Below are positions 8,233 to 16,325 of a DNA stretch of 64,000 nt, one piece after another (the first letter of the stretch is position 1; every line of letters begins with the position of its first letter). The DNA is taken from assembly GCF_037622515.1 (NCBI RefSeq), contig NZ_JBBJCN010000002.1, positions 744,001-808,000 of the forward strand, written 5' to 3'. Below the pieces are notes generated by a model. It was not told the DNA's origin. It saw nothing but the letters and a program-made list of their open reading frames with translations, and did no database searches. The DNA comes from Paradesertivirga superstes (lineage in GTDB: Bacteria > Bacteroidota > Bacteroidia > Sphingobacteriales > Sphingobacteriaceae). The position numbers and the translations under genes are program-made.

Positions 8233-8811
8233 TTAATTTTTAAAAGTTAAACACAAGCCATCAGGAATTTTAATCTTAGTGTGAAGTTCAGGTGCTAATG
8301 CTTCACCATATCTTACCTCATGTTCAATTTCATAATGTTTATTTCGATGGTATTCCTCGATGGACTCGGCTAGATACGCAAAAGCCATAGCTTTCCCTTT
8401 TGTGTATCGATACTGAAGACTGTTATAAGAATCCAGAATACGGGTATCCCATTTAGGTATAAACCTTTTTTTATACATTACAAACTCCAAAGGCGGCTTT
8501 TGGAAATATGACACTTCATCAAAAATGCAGGTTAATTGAGCCATTATAGAAATAATTCTTTCCTGCTTTGCTATAATCCATTCACCATCAGCAGAGTTTT
8601 TGCGAGGTATCCATGTGCTTGGGAAATTATCATAAAAAGTATATAGTGCCTCATCATTATAATTGTATACAGTATATTCATATGTATACTCGTCTGGCCT
8701 ACTTACCCTTTTACTACTTATATTGTGTGACCTAAGAGTTCTTAACATGTAGTAAGACGTGTAAACTGACTCAAATTGATCCTCCGGATTCGATGAAGCG
8801 AATGGTTCCAT
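8233..8811 (-). CDS. Hypothetical protein (192 aa)
   Basis: I do not recognise this protein. It is rich in Tyr and charged residues, mostly helical in the second half, and has no membrane segment. It is the first gene of a two-gene unit with the 111-aa gene downstream. It has a clear promoter (8830-8859) and, about 20 bases upstream of that, the shared leader motif at 8878-8895. It is transcribed away from the hairpin-rich gene-free stretch at 8870-9490. Confidence 0.62.
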   Translation of the reverse strand: MEPFASSNPEDQFESVYTSYYMLRTLRSHNISSKRVSRPDEYTYEYTVYNYNDEALYTFYDNFPSTWIPRKNSADGEWIIAKQERIISIMAQLTCIFDEVSYFQKPPLEFVMYKKRFIPKWDTRILDSYNSLQYRYTKGKAMAFAYLAESIEEYHRNKHYEIEHEVRYGEALAPELHTKIKIPDGLCLTFKN

Positions 8812-8829
8812 GTGATTAAATTAGGTTCC

Positions 8830-8859
8830 TAAATATAGCTATTTCGAAGAAATTGACAA
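8830..8859 (-). promoter_or_regulatory. Promoter of the 192-aa/111-aa gene pair
   Basis: The minus strand reads TTG, exactly 19 bases, then TATATTTA, a good match to the Bacteroidota consensus, ending 19 bases before the ATG at 8811. Confidence 0.6.
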
Positions 8860-8869
8860 GTAAGAGTAC

Positions 8870-9490
8870 CATGATTAGCGAGCCGTCCTGCGAGTTGAGC
8901 AAAACATCCTAGGAGGAAAGCACGCTAGTGCGATCCGAGGTATGTTTACACTAGCAATTGGAACTGCTTTTGACAGCAGGGAATTGAGAGGCCTCTCAAA
9001 AGCCGTAACGATTGCGAAGTGTTTTGCGATCGCAGGCGAGCACATAAAAACGAAAAGCGGTTAGGTATTATAGGGTTGGAGCAAAGCGTAAACTTCATAA
9101 TAACTAAAAGAGCTTTTATGGAAGCTCCCGATGGTTGCTACTGAAACGTATGACAGATTGCTTGTAGTGGGTTAAGCCTGGACATTTTGTGTGCCCTGGA
9201 CTAAGTGTAGGGAAAGAAAATAGTCCAAGCTGAGAGCGTTAGAGCAAGTGTAGTTAATGTGTTCGCAGAACTTATTAACGAAACGATATCTGGCGTACTT
9301 TCTGTAAACCAAGGGAGCTGCAATGCCACACTATCTGCTTTTGGGTTTGTGGGTAGGGCAAAACGACGTACCGGGAGTAGAAAGCACCTGCAGAACAAGC
9401 TAGGATAAGATTAAGACCAGAACTTACCTTTCCCCGCTTAAGCCACTCTCGAGGAAAGGTAAGGGCTGGGAGTATAAATTGCATTTTGTT
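8870..9490. ncRNA. Candidate structured non-coding RNA region, strand unknown
   Basis: This stretch has no convincing gene, yet it looks more GC-rich than the genes around it and is dense in hairpins. Examples are a 16-bp perfect palindrome TTGAGAGG/CCTCTCAA at 8984-8999, a TGCGATCGCA palindrome near 9042, TGGACTA/TAGTCCA near 9196-9230, and a two-part hairpin at 9253-9279. An 11-bp stem CTTACCTTTCC/GGAAAGGTAAG lies at 9423-9463. I see no match to RNase P, tmRNA, SRP or group II intron domain V signatures. The two overlapping 65-69 aa minus-strand frames at 9201-9484 look like chance. Whether the stretch is transcribed is unknown. Confidence 0.35.
8878..8895 (-). promoter_or_regulatory. Shared leader motif, copy 4
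   Basis: The minus strand reads ACTCGCAGGACGGCTCGC. It is followed after 18 bases by the -33 TTG of the promoter at 8830-8859, nearly the same geometry as at 3156-3174. Confidence 0.45.
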
Positions 9491-9565
9491 TAGCAGTGTA
9501 ATGTGTGAGCATTAATGGCTCAAACTTAATAGTTTTAAGTGGCCTAACAATGATCAACAGATCAT

Positions 9566-10102
9566 CTAACCGAGTGAGGCAAGATCATTTTGGCAACTTG
9601 TTAATTGTGTTTCCAAGTTATGAATCCTATTTTGGAGTACCTTATTTTTCTCTGTTAATCTTTTGTTCTCCCACGATATTTTCGCGATTTCGAGGCCTCT
9701 AAAATCTTTATAAAATAGAAGCTTTTGTAGAGCCTCTATGAACGTTTCAATTCTTACAATGCATACATTAGGATCAGTTTGAACGAGCTCAGTACGTATT
9801 AGATCCGTAAATGAATATCTCATGATAACGTAATCATAATAGGGGCTCTGGTGCGGTCCAGCAAAATGTAATTTCCATCCATTAGCTTCTACAAAATCTA
9901 ATACCTCTCCACTAGGAGAGTATATTTTGAAAGTATCATATCGATTATTATGGACTCCGTTAGTCCATCCTCCGCTAGCAATCTCAACTACGATGAAAGT
10001 ATCATTATTGTTTGTAAATTGAAGGTGGCCAATTTCTCTAAATTGTAAATCATCGCTGATAACGTAAATCTCTGTTTTAGAAATGTATTCTTGGTGCGGC
10101 AT
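9566..10102 (-). CDS. Hypothetical protein with C-terminal coiled coil
   Basis: I do not recognise this protein. From ATG at 10102 (MPHQEYISKTEIY) it has about 178 residues: a beta-rich first two thirds and a C-terminal coiled coil (IAKISWENKRLTEKNKVLQN onward). An upstream extension to 10147 would use a TTG start and is less likely. The layout suggests a dimer. The neighbouring genes give no hint of function. Confidence 0.6.
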   Translation of the reverse strand: MPHQEYISKTEIYVISDDLQFREIGHLQFTNNNDTFIVVEIASGGWTNGVHNNRYDTFKIYSPSGEVLDFVEANGWKLHFAGPHQSPYYDYVIMRYSFTDLIRTELVQTDPNVCIVRIETFIEALQKLLFYKDFRGLEIAKISWENKRLTEKNKVLQNRIHNLETQLTSCQNDLASLG

Positions 10103-10160
10103 TGCATTAAATATTTTGAAAATTAATACAAAAAATCGGAAATGCAAGTTGTATTTCTAA

Positions 10161-10189
10161 ACTAAAAAAGGCAGTTGTTCGCTGCCTTT
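10161..10189 (-). terminator. Rho-independent terminator
   Basis: On the minus strand AAAGGCAG, a 7-base loop and CTGCCTTT are followed by a T run. It lies behind the 57-aa membrane protein gene. Confidence 0.75.
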
Positions 10190-10242
10190 AGTTCAAGTTA
10201 AAATGTTGAGTTGAAATTAAGTGGAGCTGACGATTATCTTTT

Positions 10243-10416
10243 TCAACTACAAGATCTTATCATAGCGATTAGTAAAATTATAGGAAGCACCACCATTGCG
10301 ATTTCAAATATGATAGCAAATCCTCCGACGGCTCCAACAGCAGCACCTTCTTTTCCTTTAATCATAAAGCCAATTACGGCTCCTACAACGATAATGATTA
10401 TTACCCAGGCGAACAT
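10243..10416 (-). CDS. Small membrane protein with two hydrophobic segments (57 aa)
   Basis: The minus strand encodes a peptide beginning MFAWVIIIIVVGAVIGFMIK, followed by a Gly-rich turn (GKEGAAVGAVGG) and a second hydrophobic segment ending in RSCS. It resembles small two-span membrane proteins common in Bacteroidota. A strong terminator follows at 10161-10189, which supports a real transcript. The overlapping plus-strand frame at 10211-10420 is its shadow. Confidence 0.6.
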   Translation of the reverse strand: MFAWVIIIIVVGAVIGFMIKGKEGAAVGAVGGFAIIFEIAMVVLPIILLIAMIRSCS

Positions 10417-10480
10417 ATAAGATTTATTAAGTTAATTAATGAATTAAGAAACGGCTTTTATTCAAAATAAGTAGACTTTA

Positions 10481-10885
10481 TCATTCTAGACTGATATAAA
10501 AAGTCTTTGTGCTGACATCCCTTTCAACAATATTCACTTGAGTAGTTGCAGATTCGATATCACCATCGGAGTCATGTGTATACTTCAAATCCCCACCAAT
10601 ATAATTATATCCAGAATTATTATATCCTGCATGTACAGAACCATCATTTCCGAAGCTGATTTCAATAACTCGATTAAAAGACACTTTTACTTTTAAAGTA
10701 TATTTAGTCTTATAGTAGGTTTTTGGATTATAATATATAACTGATGCTTTGTACCAGCCATCTGATAATTTTTTGTTTAATACAGGACCTATTGGTTCGT
10801 ATTGGAGATATTGAGCATTGGCGGATTCAAAGCTTAAGCCAATGGAAGCACAACATAATGCGATAATTAAAAGTAGTCTGTTCAT
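10481..10885 (-). CDS. Secreted hypothetical protein (134 aa)
   Basis: The N-terminus MNRLLLIIALCCASIGLSFE is a clear signal peptide, with probable cleavage after ESANA at about residue 24. The mature part, about 110 residues, is Tyr- and Gly-rich and looks like a small beta-sheet domain exported to the periplasm or beyond. I do not recognise a family. It is followed by the 57-aa membrane protein gene on the same strand. Confidence 0.6.
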   Translation of the reverse strand: MNRLLLIIALCCASIGLSFESANAQYLQYEPIGPVLNKKLSDGWYKASVIYYNPKTYYKTKYTLKVKVSFNRVIEISFGNDGSVHAGYNNSGYNYIGGDLKYTHDSDGDIESATTQVNIVERDVSTKTFYISLE

Positions 10886-10928
10886 GTGATAAGGTGTTAC
10901 GTAAGGTAATGATAACTGTTTGTATTTA

Positions 10929-11489
10929 TTATAGACCTGTATTATAAAGTCCTAATTCCGCAGCTCTTTCATTCCCAATACTATTGCTTAGAAATATCCA
11001 TCTATCTCCATCAATGTTTGGGTGAAGACTACTAAATCTAGTCAGGGTGACAGATGCTCCCTCCCAATAAAACTCTTGTCTCTTATTTATATGTTTTGAT
11101 TGAAGTGAGTTGCTACGCCTGCTATATAGTCCATATTCTTTAAGGATCCCATCATTAATATGCATGGCAATTATGAATTGTTGTGAGAACGCAACTGCAT
11201 CTGGTAACTTTACATCGATTTGCCATAATTGATCTTTATAAAAATGAAGTCGAATATGATCAACGAGATAGCCAAAGAGTTTGAAGTCTTGCAAATTCTT
11301 TACTTCGTAAATTTCTTCATTTGTTTTATTTGAACTTGATACGTGTTTCAGTTTGGTAATGGTTTTGTTGTCTTTAACACTTGATCCAAGCTGGAACTTG
11401 TTGAACCCATTTCGCTCATCTAGCTTTGTAAGATCCTGTGATGAAACGCATAAAGGGAATAGAATAAATAATATTAATGCTCTAATCAT
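10929..11489 (-). CDS. Secreted hypothetical protein
   Basis: The start at 11489 gives MIRALILFILFPLCVSSQ, a good signal peptide; the longer frame from 11522 adds 11 residues in front of it. The mature part, about 170 residues, resembles small periplasmic proteins with a LGSSVKDNKT-type opening and a YLVDHIRLHFYKDQLWQIDV core, as seen in many Bacteroidota secreted proteins of unknown role. It is in the same direction as the neighbouring secreted-protein genes. Confidence 0.6.
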   Translation of the reverse strand: MIRALILFILFPLCVSSQDLTKLDERNGFNKFQLGSSVKDNKTITKLKHVSSSNKTNEEIYEVKNLQDFKLFGYLVDHIRLHFYKDQLWQIDVKLPDAVAFSQQFIIAMHINDGILKEYGLYSRRSNSLQSKHINKRQEFYWEGASVTLTRFSSLHPNIDGDRWIFLSNSIGNERAAELGLYNTGL

Positions 11490-11600
11490 AATATGGTGAG
11501 GTTTAGAATAATGGGCAGACATGGCCTGCCCTTTAATTTTTAGTTATTGACACTTATATGAAATCTGTAAATTATTGGTGTACTGTTCTATAGATAAGAT

Positions 11601-12683
11601 CTAATTTAGGTTTAGCTTCATAAGCACTGATCCTCCGTTAATAACTCGATTTGGGGCGAAGATTAATTGGTTAGAGTTACTTAAAACCATTTTACCCTGT
11701 AATAAAGAATGTTGAGTTTTACCAATATGAACTTTTTTTCCTTCTTTGGTTACCTTGTAAAATCCTCTCTCCAGAACCTCACCTGTGGACTTAAACATTT
11801 GACCATAAATTATTAAGTTACCTGAGTTATCTCCTGTTAACTTGCCATTTAAACTTACAGTAGTTGCGGTTTCGAATTTGTAGTATGAGCTTATTTGCTT
11901 TTGTGGGTTAACCTTGGTAATTCCTTCTTGAACATTTAGATAGATATTTCCACTATTATCTGAAAATATTACATTATCAAACATATTATCAATTGTAGCA
12001 ATAAGGTCCTTTCCACTTTGAGTTAGTTTATAAATCTCACCTTTCCCAAGACCTCCTTGGTTTAGTATACAATAGAAATTTCCATTTCCATCGGTGGAAA
12101 AATGGTCGAAGGCATAGGTAGCAAAAACATTTGGAGAGGTACTCTTAGCAGTTATATAAGATTCGAGTTTGGAGGTCGATTGGTTTAATTTGAAAATCCC
12201 TCTTTCCTGAACATAACTTCCAGAAACACGAGTTGTATAATCAAAAGTTGATCCCAAAACATAAATATTTCCACCTGCGTCAATTGCTAAATTATTCAGA
12301 TGCCAAGATGTTTTATTTGTACTGATTGCATTTTGACCATCTATATCAAACTCGACAACTCCGCCATTGAAGAGGGTTGTTACTTTTTTGTCAATAGCAA
12401 CCTTCCTAATTTTAAAATGGTTGGAAACATTACTAGCATATTCCAAGACATAGGTATTTTCATTTTTATCCACACATATATCCATTATTAAATAAAATGA
12501 AGCATTAGTTCCAGTTCCATCTATAGATGATTCTTGACCGCCAGCTATGATAGTGGGAGTTAAACTCTGTAAGGTTTCTTCAGGAATAGGGGTGGGTAGC
12601 TCTGGTTCGGGATCATCACCAGATTTTGAACATGAACCCATCAATATACCCACGGATAGGATTAATAATAAAACGTGTTTCAT
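11601..12683 (-). CDS. Lipoprotein with NHL-like beta-propeller repeats
   Basis: The N-terminus MKHVLLLILSVGILMGSCSK has a lipobox (MGSC, Cys18) followed by SGDDPEPELP, the acidic stretch typical of Bacteroidota surface lipoproteins. The body repeats motifs such as LAIDAGGNIYVLG, DGNGNFYCILNQ and DNSGNIYLNVQEG, which match blades of NHL or SMP-type six-bladed propellers. It is likely anchored in the outer membrane. It is divergent from the XRE regulator gene at 12795, with an operator-like palindrome between them. Confidence 0.72.
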   Translation of the reverse strand: MKHVLLLILSVGILMGSCSKSGDDPEPELPTPIPEETLQSLTPTIIAGGQESSIDGTGTNASFYLIMDICVDKNENTYVLEYASNVSNHFKIRKVAIDKKVTTLFNGGVVEFDIDGQNAISTNKTSWHLNNLAIDAGGNIYVLGSTFDYTTRVSGSYVQERGIFKLNQSTSKLESYITAKSTSPNVFATYAFDHFSTDGNGNFYCILNQGGLGKGEIYKLTQSGKDLIATIDNMFDNVIFSDNSGNIYLNVQEGITKVNPQKQISSYYKFETATTVSLNGKLTGDNSGNLIIYGQMFKSTGEVLERGFYKVTKEGKKVHIGKTQHSLLQGKMVLSNSNQLIFAPNRVINGGSVLMKLNLN

Positions 12684-12742
12684 ATAGTTGTTTTAATTGT
12701 GAATTGATAAATGAATTGAGTGAGCGCAAAATAATAAAAACA

Positions 12743-12758
12743 CTTAGTAATAACTAAG
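12743..12758. promoter_or_regulatory. Operator-like palindrome CTTAGT-AATA-ACTAAG
   Basis: This 16-bp inverted repeat lies in the divergent intergenic region 36 bases before the XRE gene. It is a plausible binding site for that regulator and could control both directions. Confidence 0.45.
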
Positions 12759-12794
12759 CAAGGTATCAAGTTTCTTTTTACTCTTTCGTATCTG

Positions 12795-13052
12795 ATGAGT
12801 GAACCTCTTAAATCAGATATAGAATTCTTTGTAATTAATAAAGTGAGAGAGAAAAGAGAGCAGTTAAAGCTCTCTCAATCTGAATTGGCAGTTAAGCTGG
12901 ACGTCTCTAATGGTTTTATAGGGCAAGTAGAAAGTCCCAAGCACCCATCAAAATATAATCTCAACCATCTAGATAAGCTAGCAGACATTTTCGAATGTTC
13001 ACCTAAGGACTTTCTACCGGAGAAACCAGTTAATAGGAAGCAGCCTGACTAA
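12795..13052 (+). CDS. XRE-family helix-turn-helix regulator (85 aa)
   Basis: The protein contains a classic Cro/C1-type HTH at about residues 17-65 (VREKREQLKLSQSELAVKL, then VSNGFIGQVESP). It has no other domain, so it is a small DNA-binding repressor. Such proteins usually regulate themselves and a neighbouring mobile-element gene; the palindrome at 12743-12758 is the likely site. Its 3' end overlaps the converging 166-aa gene by 23 bases. Confidence 0.85.
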   Translation: MSEPLKSDIEFFVINKVREKREQLKLSQSELAVKLDVSNGFIGQVESPKHPSKYNLNHLDKLADIFECSPKDFLPEKPVNRKQPD

Positions 13053-13530
13053 TGACTTGTTCTTCTAAAGTAATAGAAACAAAGTCGTTCTCTCCATTGG
13101 CAAGTCTGTTATAAAAGAAGGATTGCACGTTAGAAGGATTGTTGATTCTTACCGAGTCTTCAATGTTAATTTTCGAGTTCTCGAACATCGTCTGTTTGAA
13201 TACTTGTCTTAGCACTCTGTTATAAGTTCTAGCACCGAAGCGAGTTAAGGCCTCTTCATCATAGCAGAAATAGATCATTTTATATCCAGCCACGTTCAGA
13301 GTTAGAGTGAGGTTCCAGAAGAAGCAGATAAACTCACTTATCAATTTGGTTTCTTTATTACTTTTAGAATGTGCTATCTGGATGCAAGTTCGGTACTTCT
13401 TACTTTCAAAGACACCTAATAAAGGAGTGGTCTCTTTGATGATCCTCAAGAAGCACTTCTCAACTTCCTTGTTGCGTGCATCTAGATTTTGTTGCAGTTT
13501 TAATTGCGGGTCTTGAGTTTTTACAGTCAT
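13030..13530 (-). CDS. Hypothetical protein (166 aa)
   Basis: I do not recognise this protein. It is soluble, helical in the N-terminal half and Asn-rich near the C-terminus, with no signal peptide. Its style and its pairing with the next 140-aa gene are typical of cargo in Bacteroidota mobile elements. It converges on the XRE gene with a small overlap. Confidence 0.55.
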   Translation of the reverse strand: MTVKTQDPQLKLQQNLDARNKEVEKCFLRIIKETTPLLGVFESKKYRTCIQIAHSKSNKETKLISEFICFFWNLTLTLNVAGYKMIYFCYDEEALTRFGARTYNRVLRQVFKQTMFENSKINIEDSVRINNPSNVQSFFYNRLANGENDFVSITLEEQVISQAASY

Positions 13531-13550
13531 GATTAATTTATTTAAGGGTT

Positions 13551-13576
13551 AAAAAGAAAAAGGGCTTAGCGCCCTT
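13551..13576 (-). terminator. Rho-independent terminator at the end of the 140-aa gene
   Basis: On the minus strand AAGGGC, GCTAA-type loop and GCCCTT are followed by a T-rich run. The stem overlaps the last codons and stop of the 140-aa gene. Confidence 0.7.
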
Positions 13577-13988
13577 CGTTAATTTCAATTAGTGATTTAA
13601 TAGCATAAGGATTGTTTAAAGCCTCTTCATAGTCATTATACCAATACTCGAATTGATCCAGAGAATCCGGAAACTCTTGGGTGCATTCGTAGATAATCCT
13701 AAAGAGTGAATGGTATTGCTGCCTACCTAAATAAGACTTTAGTTCCAGGTCAATGGCGAAGGATATTACCTCCTTATCCTTTGATAGCCGCAGCATGATG
13801 AGAGGCGATAGGAGTCGATGAGAGTAGAGGTTTGACTCCCCGAATATTAGGTGTTTCCGCATATCTTCCGAGGGAACCTGGCTGATTATATCGCTTACTT
13901 TTCGGATGATCTGGTAATAGGCTTGTTCCACCAATGGGTTAGGCATAGCATACCCATTAAGTTCGAAACTGCTTTCGATTTCATTCAT
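13566..13988 (-). CDS. Hypothetical protein (140 aa)
   Basis: I do not recognise this protein. It is acidic and probably all-helical, with no membrane segment. A terminator overlaps its stop codon, so its transcript does not normally extend into the 166-aa gene downstream. Confidence 0.55.
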   Translation of the reverse strand: MNEIESSFELNGYAMPNPLVEQAYYQIIRKVSDIISQVPSEDMRKHLIFGESNLYSHRLLSPLIMLRLSKDKEVISFAIDLELKSYLGRQQYHSLFRIIYECTQEFPDSLDQFEYWYNDYEEALNNPYAIKSLIEINEGR

Positions 13989-14412
13989 AATTACAGATGG
14001 GTTAAAGGGTTATTGAATGGTTTTACTTTTTGGTATTGAATTGGAAAGTGAAGGCACCTATGGGTAGATGATTATAAAGAAATTCTTTTTATAGGCTGAG
14101 ACACTATGTATTAGAGAGGTAGGATTGGTTTTCACTTTTTCCAATCCGAGGCAGGAGGGTCTGATATGATAGAAGGTCTATCCGGAGACTATATATGTTT
14201 GGTGGGGGGTATCTTTTATATAGACGCAGTTTATATAAAAAAAATAATTTTTTGATTAGCCCAATTGTAAAATTAATACAATGCCTCTCCAGTTTCAGTG
14301 CAAGACTCTTGGTAATCTTTACCAACTTTATAATTAAATATATGTTGACTGATATTACCAAACAATTTGTTTACGACGAGCAAACTCCAAAGAACTTACT
14401 CCGACTAATGAG
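13989..14412. other. Gene-free stretch of 424 bases
   Basis: No credible gene is seen. It holds a hairpin GGATTGG/CCAATCC at about 14123-14148 and an AT-rich run near 14236. The two antisense frames at 14104-14416 have no start context or family features and look like chance. Confidence 0.5.
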
Positions 14413-14748
14413 TTAACGTTGTTGAGGTTCAACTAGTTCGACTGGAGTATCTCCTTCCTCTTCAAAACAGTCATCTAGCTTCTTTTGAAAGATAAAAAAC
14501 TGCTTTTTGTCCTCAATGTACTTATCATGGTATTTATTAAGTATATCAGTACAGCCCCTTTCTCCCCTTTTCAGACAATCGCAAACTTCTTCAGCATCTT
14601 TCTTTGGATTATCGTTTAAATAGGTCCAGACAAAGAGAACAATAAGTAATCCGCCAGCAATAAATTTTGAAGTTCTAGTGAACTTAGCTTCCTTCATTGC
14701 CTTAACTTCTTTCGATTCTTTAGAATTCCTAGATGATTTTGACGCCAT
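14413..14748 (-). CDS. Single-span membrane protein (111 aa)
   Basis: After a Ser/Lys-rich cytoplasmic start of about 28 residues, a membrane segment (FIAGGLLIVLFVWTYL) spans roughly residues 29-44. The outer part holds paired Cys residues (CDCLKRGERGC) and an acidic tail. This suggests a small inner-membrane anchored protein with a disulfide-containing periplasmic domain. Family and role are unknown. Confidence 0.6.
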   Translation of the reverse strand: MASKSSRNSKESKEVKAMKEAKFTRTSKFIAGGLLIVLFVWTYLNDNPKKDAEEVCDCLKRGERGCTDILNKYHDKYIEDKKQFFIFQKKLDDCFEEEGDTPVELVEPQQR

Positions 14749-14890
14749 ACTTAGTTATTAATTTTTCGAATTTCTATTGTACTTATCTCTCCGCAACTTG
14801 CTTCTTTCTTGGGTGAAGCACTACCAAGATTTTGGATGCCTAGCCTATAAGTAGCAGAACTACATTAAGTTTATCGTTATGAAAAAAAAG

Positions 14891-15883
14891 TTAATTTGAA
14901 TTGACTGGCACCAATTTAAGATGATGTTTTTCTAAATAAGCTTCAAAGTCAGATTTATATACTGCATTTGGTTCTTTCGGAATAATATTATACAATTCTC
15001 TTCCTGACTTGGAAAGGGCAACTCCACTTAACTTCACATTTTTGTCATACTTGCTTCTGTCTGTAGGTAAAAAAGCAAAGAGTTCATCTGAAAGTTTAAA
15101 TGGTAAGGCAACAGAATTTTGCTCATTAACAACACAAGGTAAATAATTCATGTTAGAGTTATAGTCTGAAATTATCAGCCCATATTCTTGTAAGATATTT
15201 AAGTTGCCAAATGAAAATCCATATTTCGACAAGGAATTAGATGCTGCATTTCCTTCTAGTGATACTACTCTTGCGTCAAGAATATCATTTTTAACTTGCA
15301 TTGAAATAGCACACGAGCATAATTTTTGAAAAAGCTTAGCCGCCGTGTTGTCAAGCTGTGAAATTAGTCTGATTGTCCTTATTGAGAAATTACCGGGATT
15401 TTTAGCTTCGTTGGCAAGAATTTTCGAAAAGATGAATCGCATTTCTTCCGAAGACATTTGTCTTGCGTTATTTTCAAATTCATTCAACCAATCCTCGCTT
15501 ATTTCTTTATCTGTATTTTCTTGATTTGTGAAATCTTCACCTGCCAATTCCTTAGCTGCCTTTTGAGAAATATCATCTAGATTGATTTGTTCCCTAATGA
15601 TTTTTGACGCATACTTTTCAGAAGCTTTATTAATATATTCTTGAGGAATGTCTATTTGGTTGGCAAACTTATCACCTTCAGATTTAATGATTTGAATTCT
15701 AGCTTGTGATGTCGCTCGAATTTCCCCGGACCTTCCTTCCAACCAAGCAATTGGAATCTCTAGTGCCGCAGTGCTAAGCTGGCCGAGCGCTTTTAGGAAA
15801 TTTCTTTTAATTGGTGCAGGTACGCCATCGACAAGCGTTGTCACGGCATCCGTTACAGTATTTAATGCTGAATTTTCAGTCAT
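14891..15883 (-). CDS. DUF2806-like protein (330 aa)
   Basis: The middle region contains WLNEFENNARQMSSEEMRFI followed by FSKILANEAKNPGNFSIRTI, matching the pattern of the DUF2806 / TIGR03899 family, in which a WxxxFxxxAxxxSdEExxxxWaxILAgE block leads to NPgsfSxRTl. The N-terminus (PAPIKRNFLKALGQLSTAAL) and a helical spacer precede it. The function of this family is not established; members often occur in mobile or defence contexts. No membrane span is evident. Upstream and downstream gaps suggest it is transcribed alone. Confidence 0.7.
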   Translation of the reverse strand: MTENSALNTVTDAVTTLVDGVPAPIKRNFLKALGQLSTAALEIPIAWLEGRSGEIRATSQARIQIIKSEGDKFANQIDIPQEYINKASEKYASKIIREQINLDDISQKAAKELAGEDFTNQENTDKEISEDWLNEFENNARQMSSEEMRFIFSKILANEAKNPGNFSIRTIRLISQLDNTAAKLFQKLCSCAISMQVKNDILDARVVSLEGNAASNSLSKYGFSFGNLNILQEYGLIISDYNSNMNYLPCVVNEQNSVALPFKLSDELFAFLPTDRSKYDKNVKLSGVALSKSGRELYNIIPKEPNAVYKSDFEAYLEKHHLKLVPVNSN

Positions 15884-16325
15884 AGCGATGTGGTTAATTT
15901 AATTGTGCTAACTAGCGAATATATGTTGTTATAGCGTAGATATTTAACTTATGTGTTCTAAAATTAATTAAAAATCTGTGATTTGGTATCTTTAGAGGCA
16001 AACTTTCATTGTCTATCAATATACACTCGAACTTTGTTTGGAACTCTTCAGGATTATGCCAATGCTTTTGGTTGGATCGTAAATCCATAGCTTTTGTGCT
16101 CTTGTTTTGTCTGCAATTAAGATTTCAGGCTGATTAACCAGAAAATTGGGTAAAAGCCTTATCATAAGCGTCAAGTAGTTGCAAATGGTTTTGGCATATG
16201 GTACTTATTAACTTGCTAGAGGTAGAAATTCATACGATGAACTGGCTAATAAGCAGGCATTGAATGGGACAGTAAAAGAATAGGGTATAAAACCCACAGT
16301 TCCATCGTCCAGCGTTTGACATCCA
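15884..16325. other. Gene-poor stretch with a possible gene remnant
   Basis: The minus strand contains an open stretch (about 16016-16135) reading PEILIADKTRAQKLWIYDPT, which looks like real protein. It seems to be joined by a one-base frame change to LQLLDAYDKAFTQFSG encoded just upstream (to about 16200). No start codon or full frame is present, so this may be the remains of a broken gene. Confidence 0.3.

Noticed and set aside
9201..9484. Two overlapping 65-69 aa minus-strand frames
   Set aside because: They overlap each other in different frames, have no start context and run through strong hairpins.
8870..9490. Retron or group II intron
   Set aside because: No reverse transcriptase gene and no domain V hairpin or intron boundary sequence is present.
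10211..10420. 69-aa plus-strand frame
   Set aside because: Shadow of the 57-aa membrane protein on the minus strand, which has a good terminator.
14104..14416. Overlapping 85-aa and 73-aa frames on opposite strands
   Set aside because: AT-rich sequence containing a hairpin; neither frame shows protein-like features.
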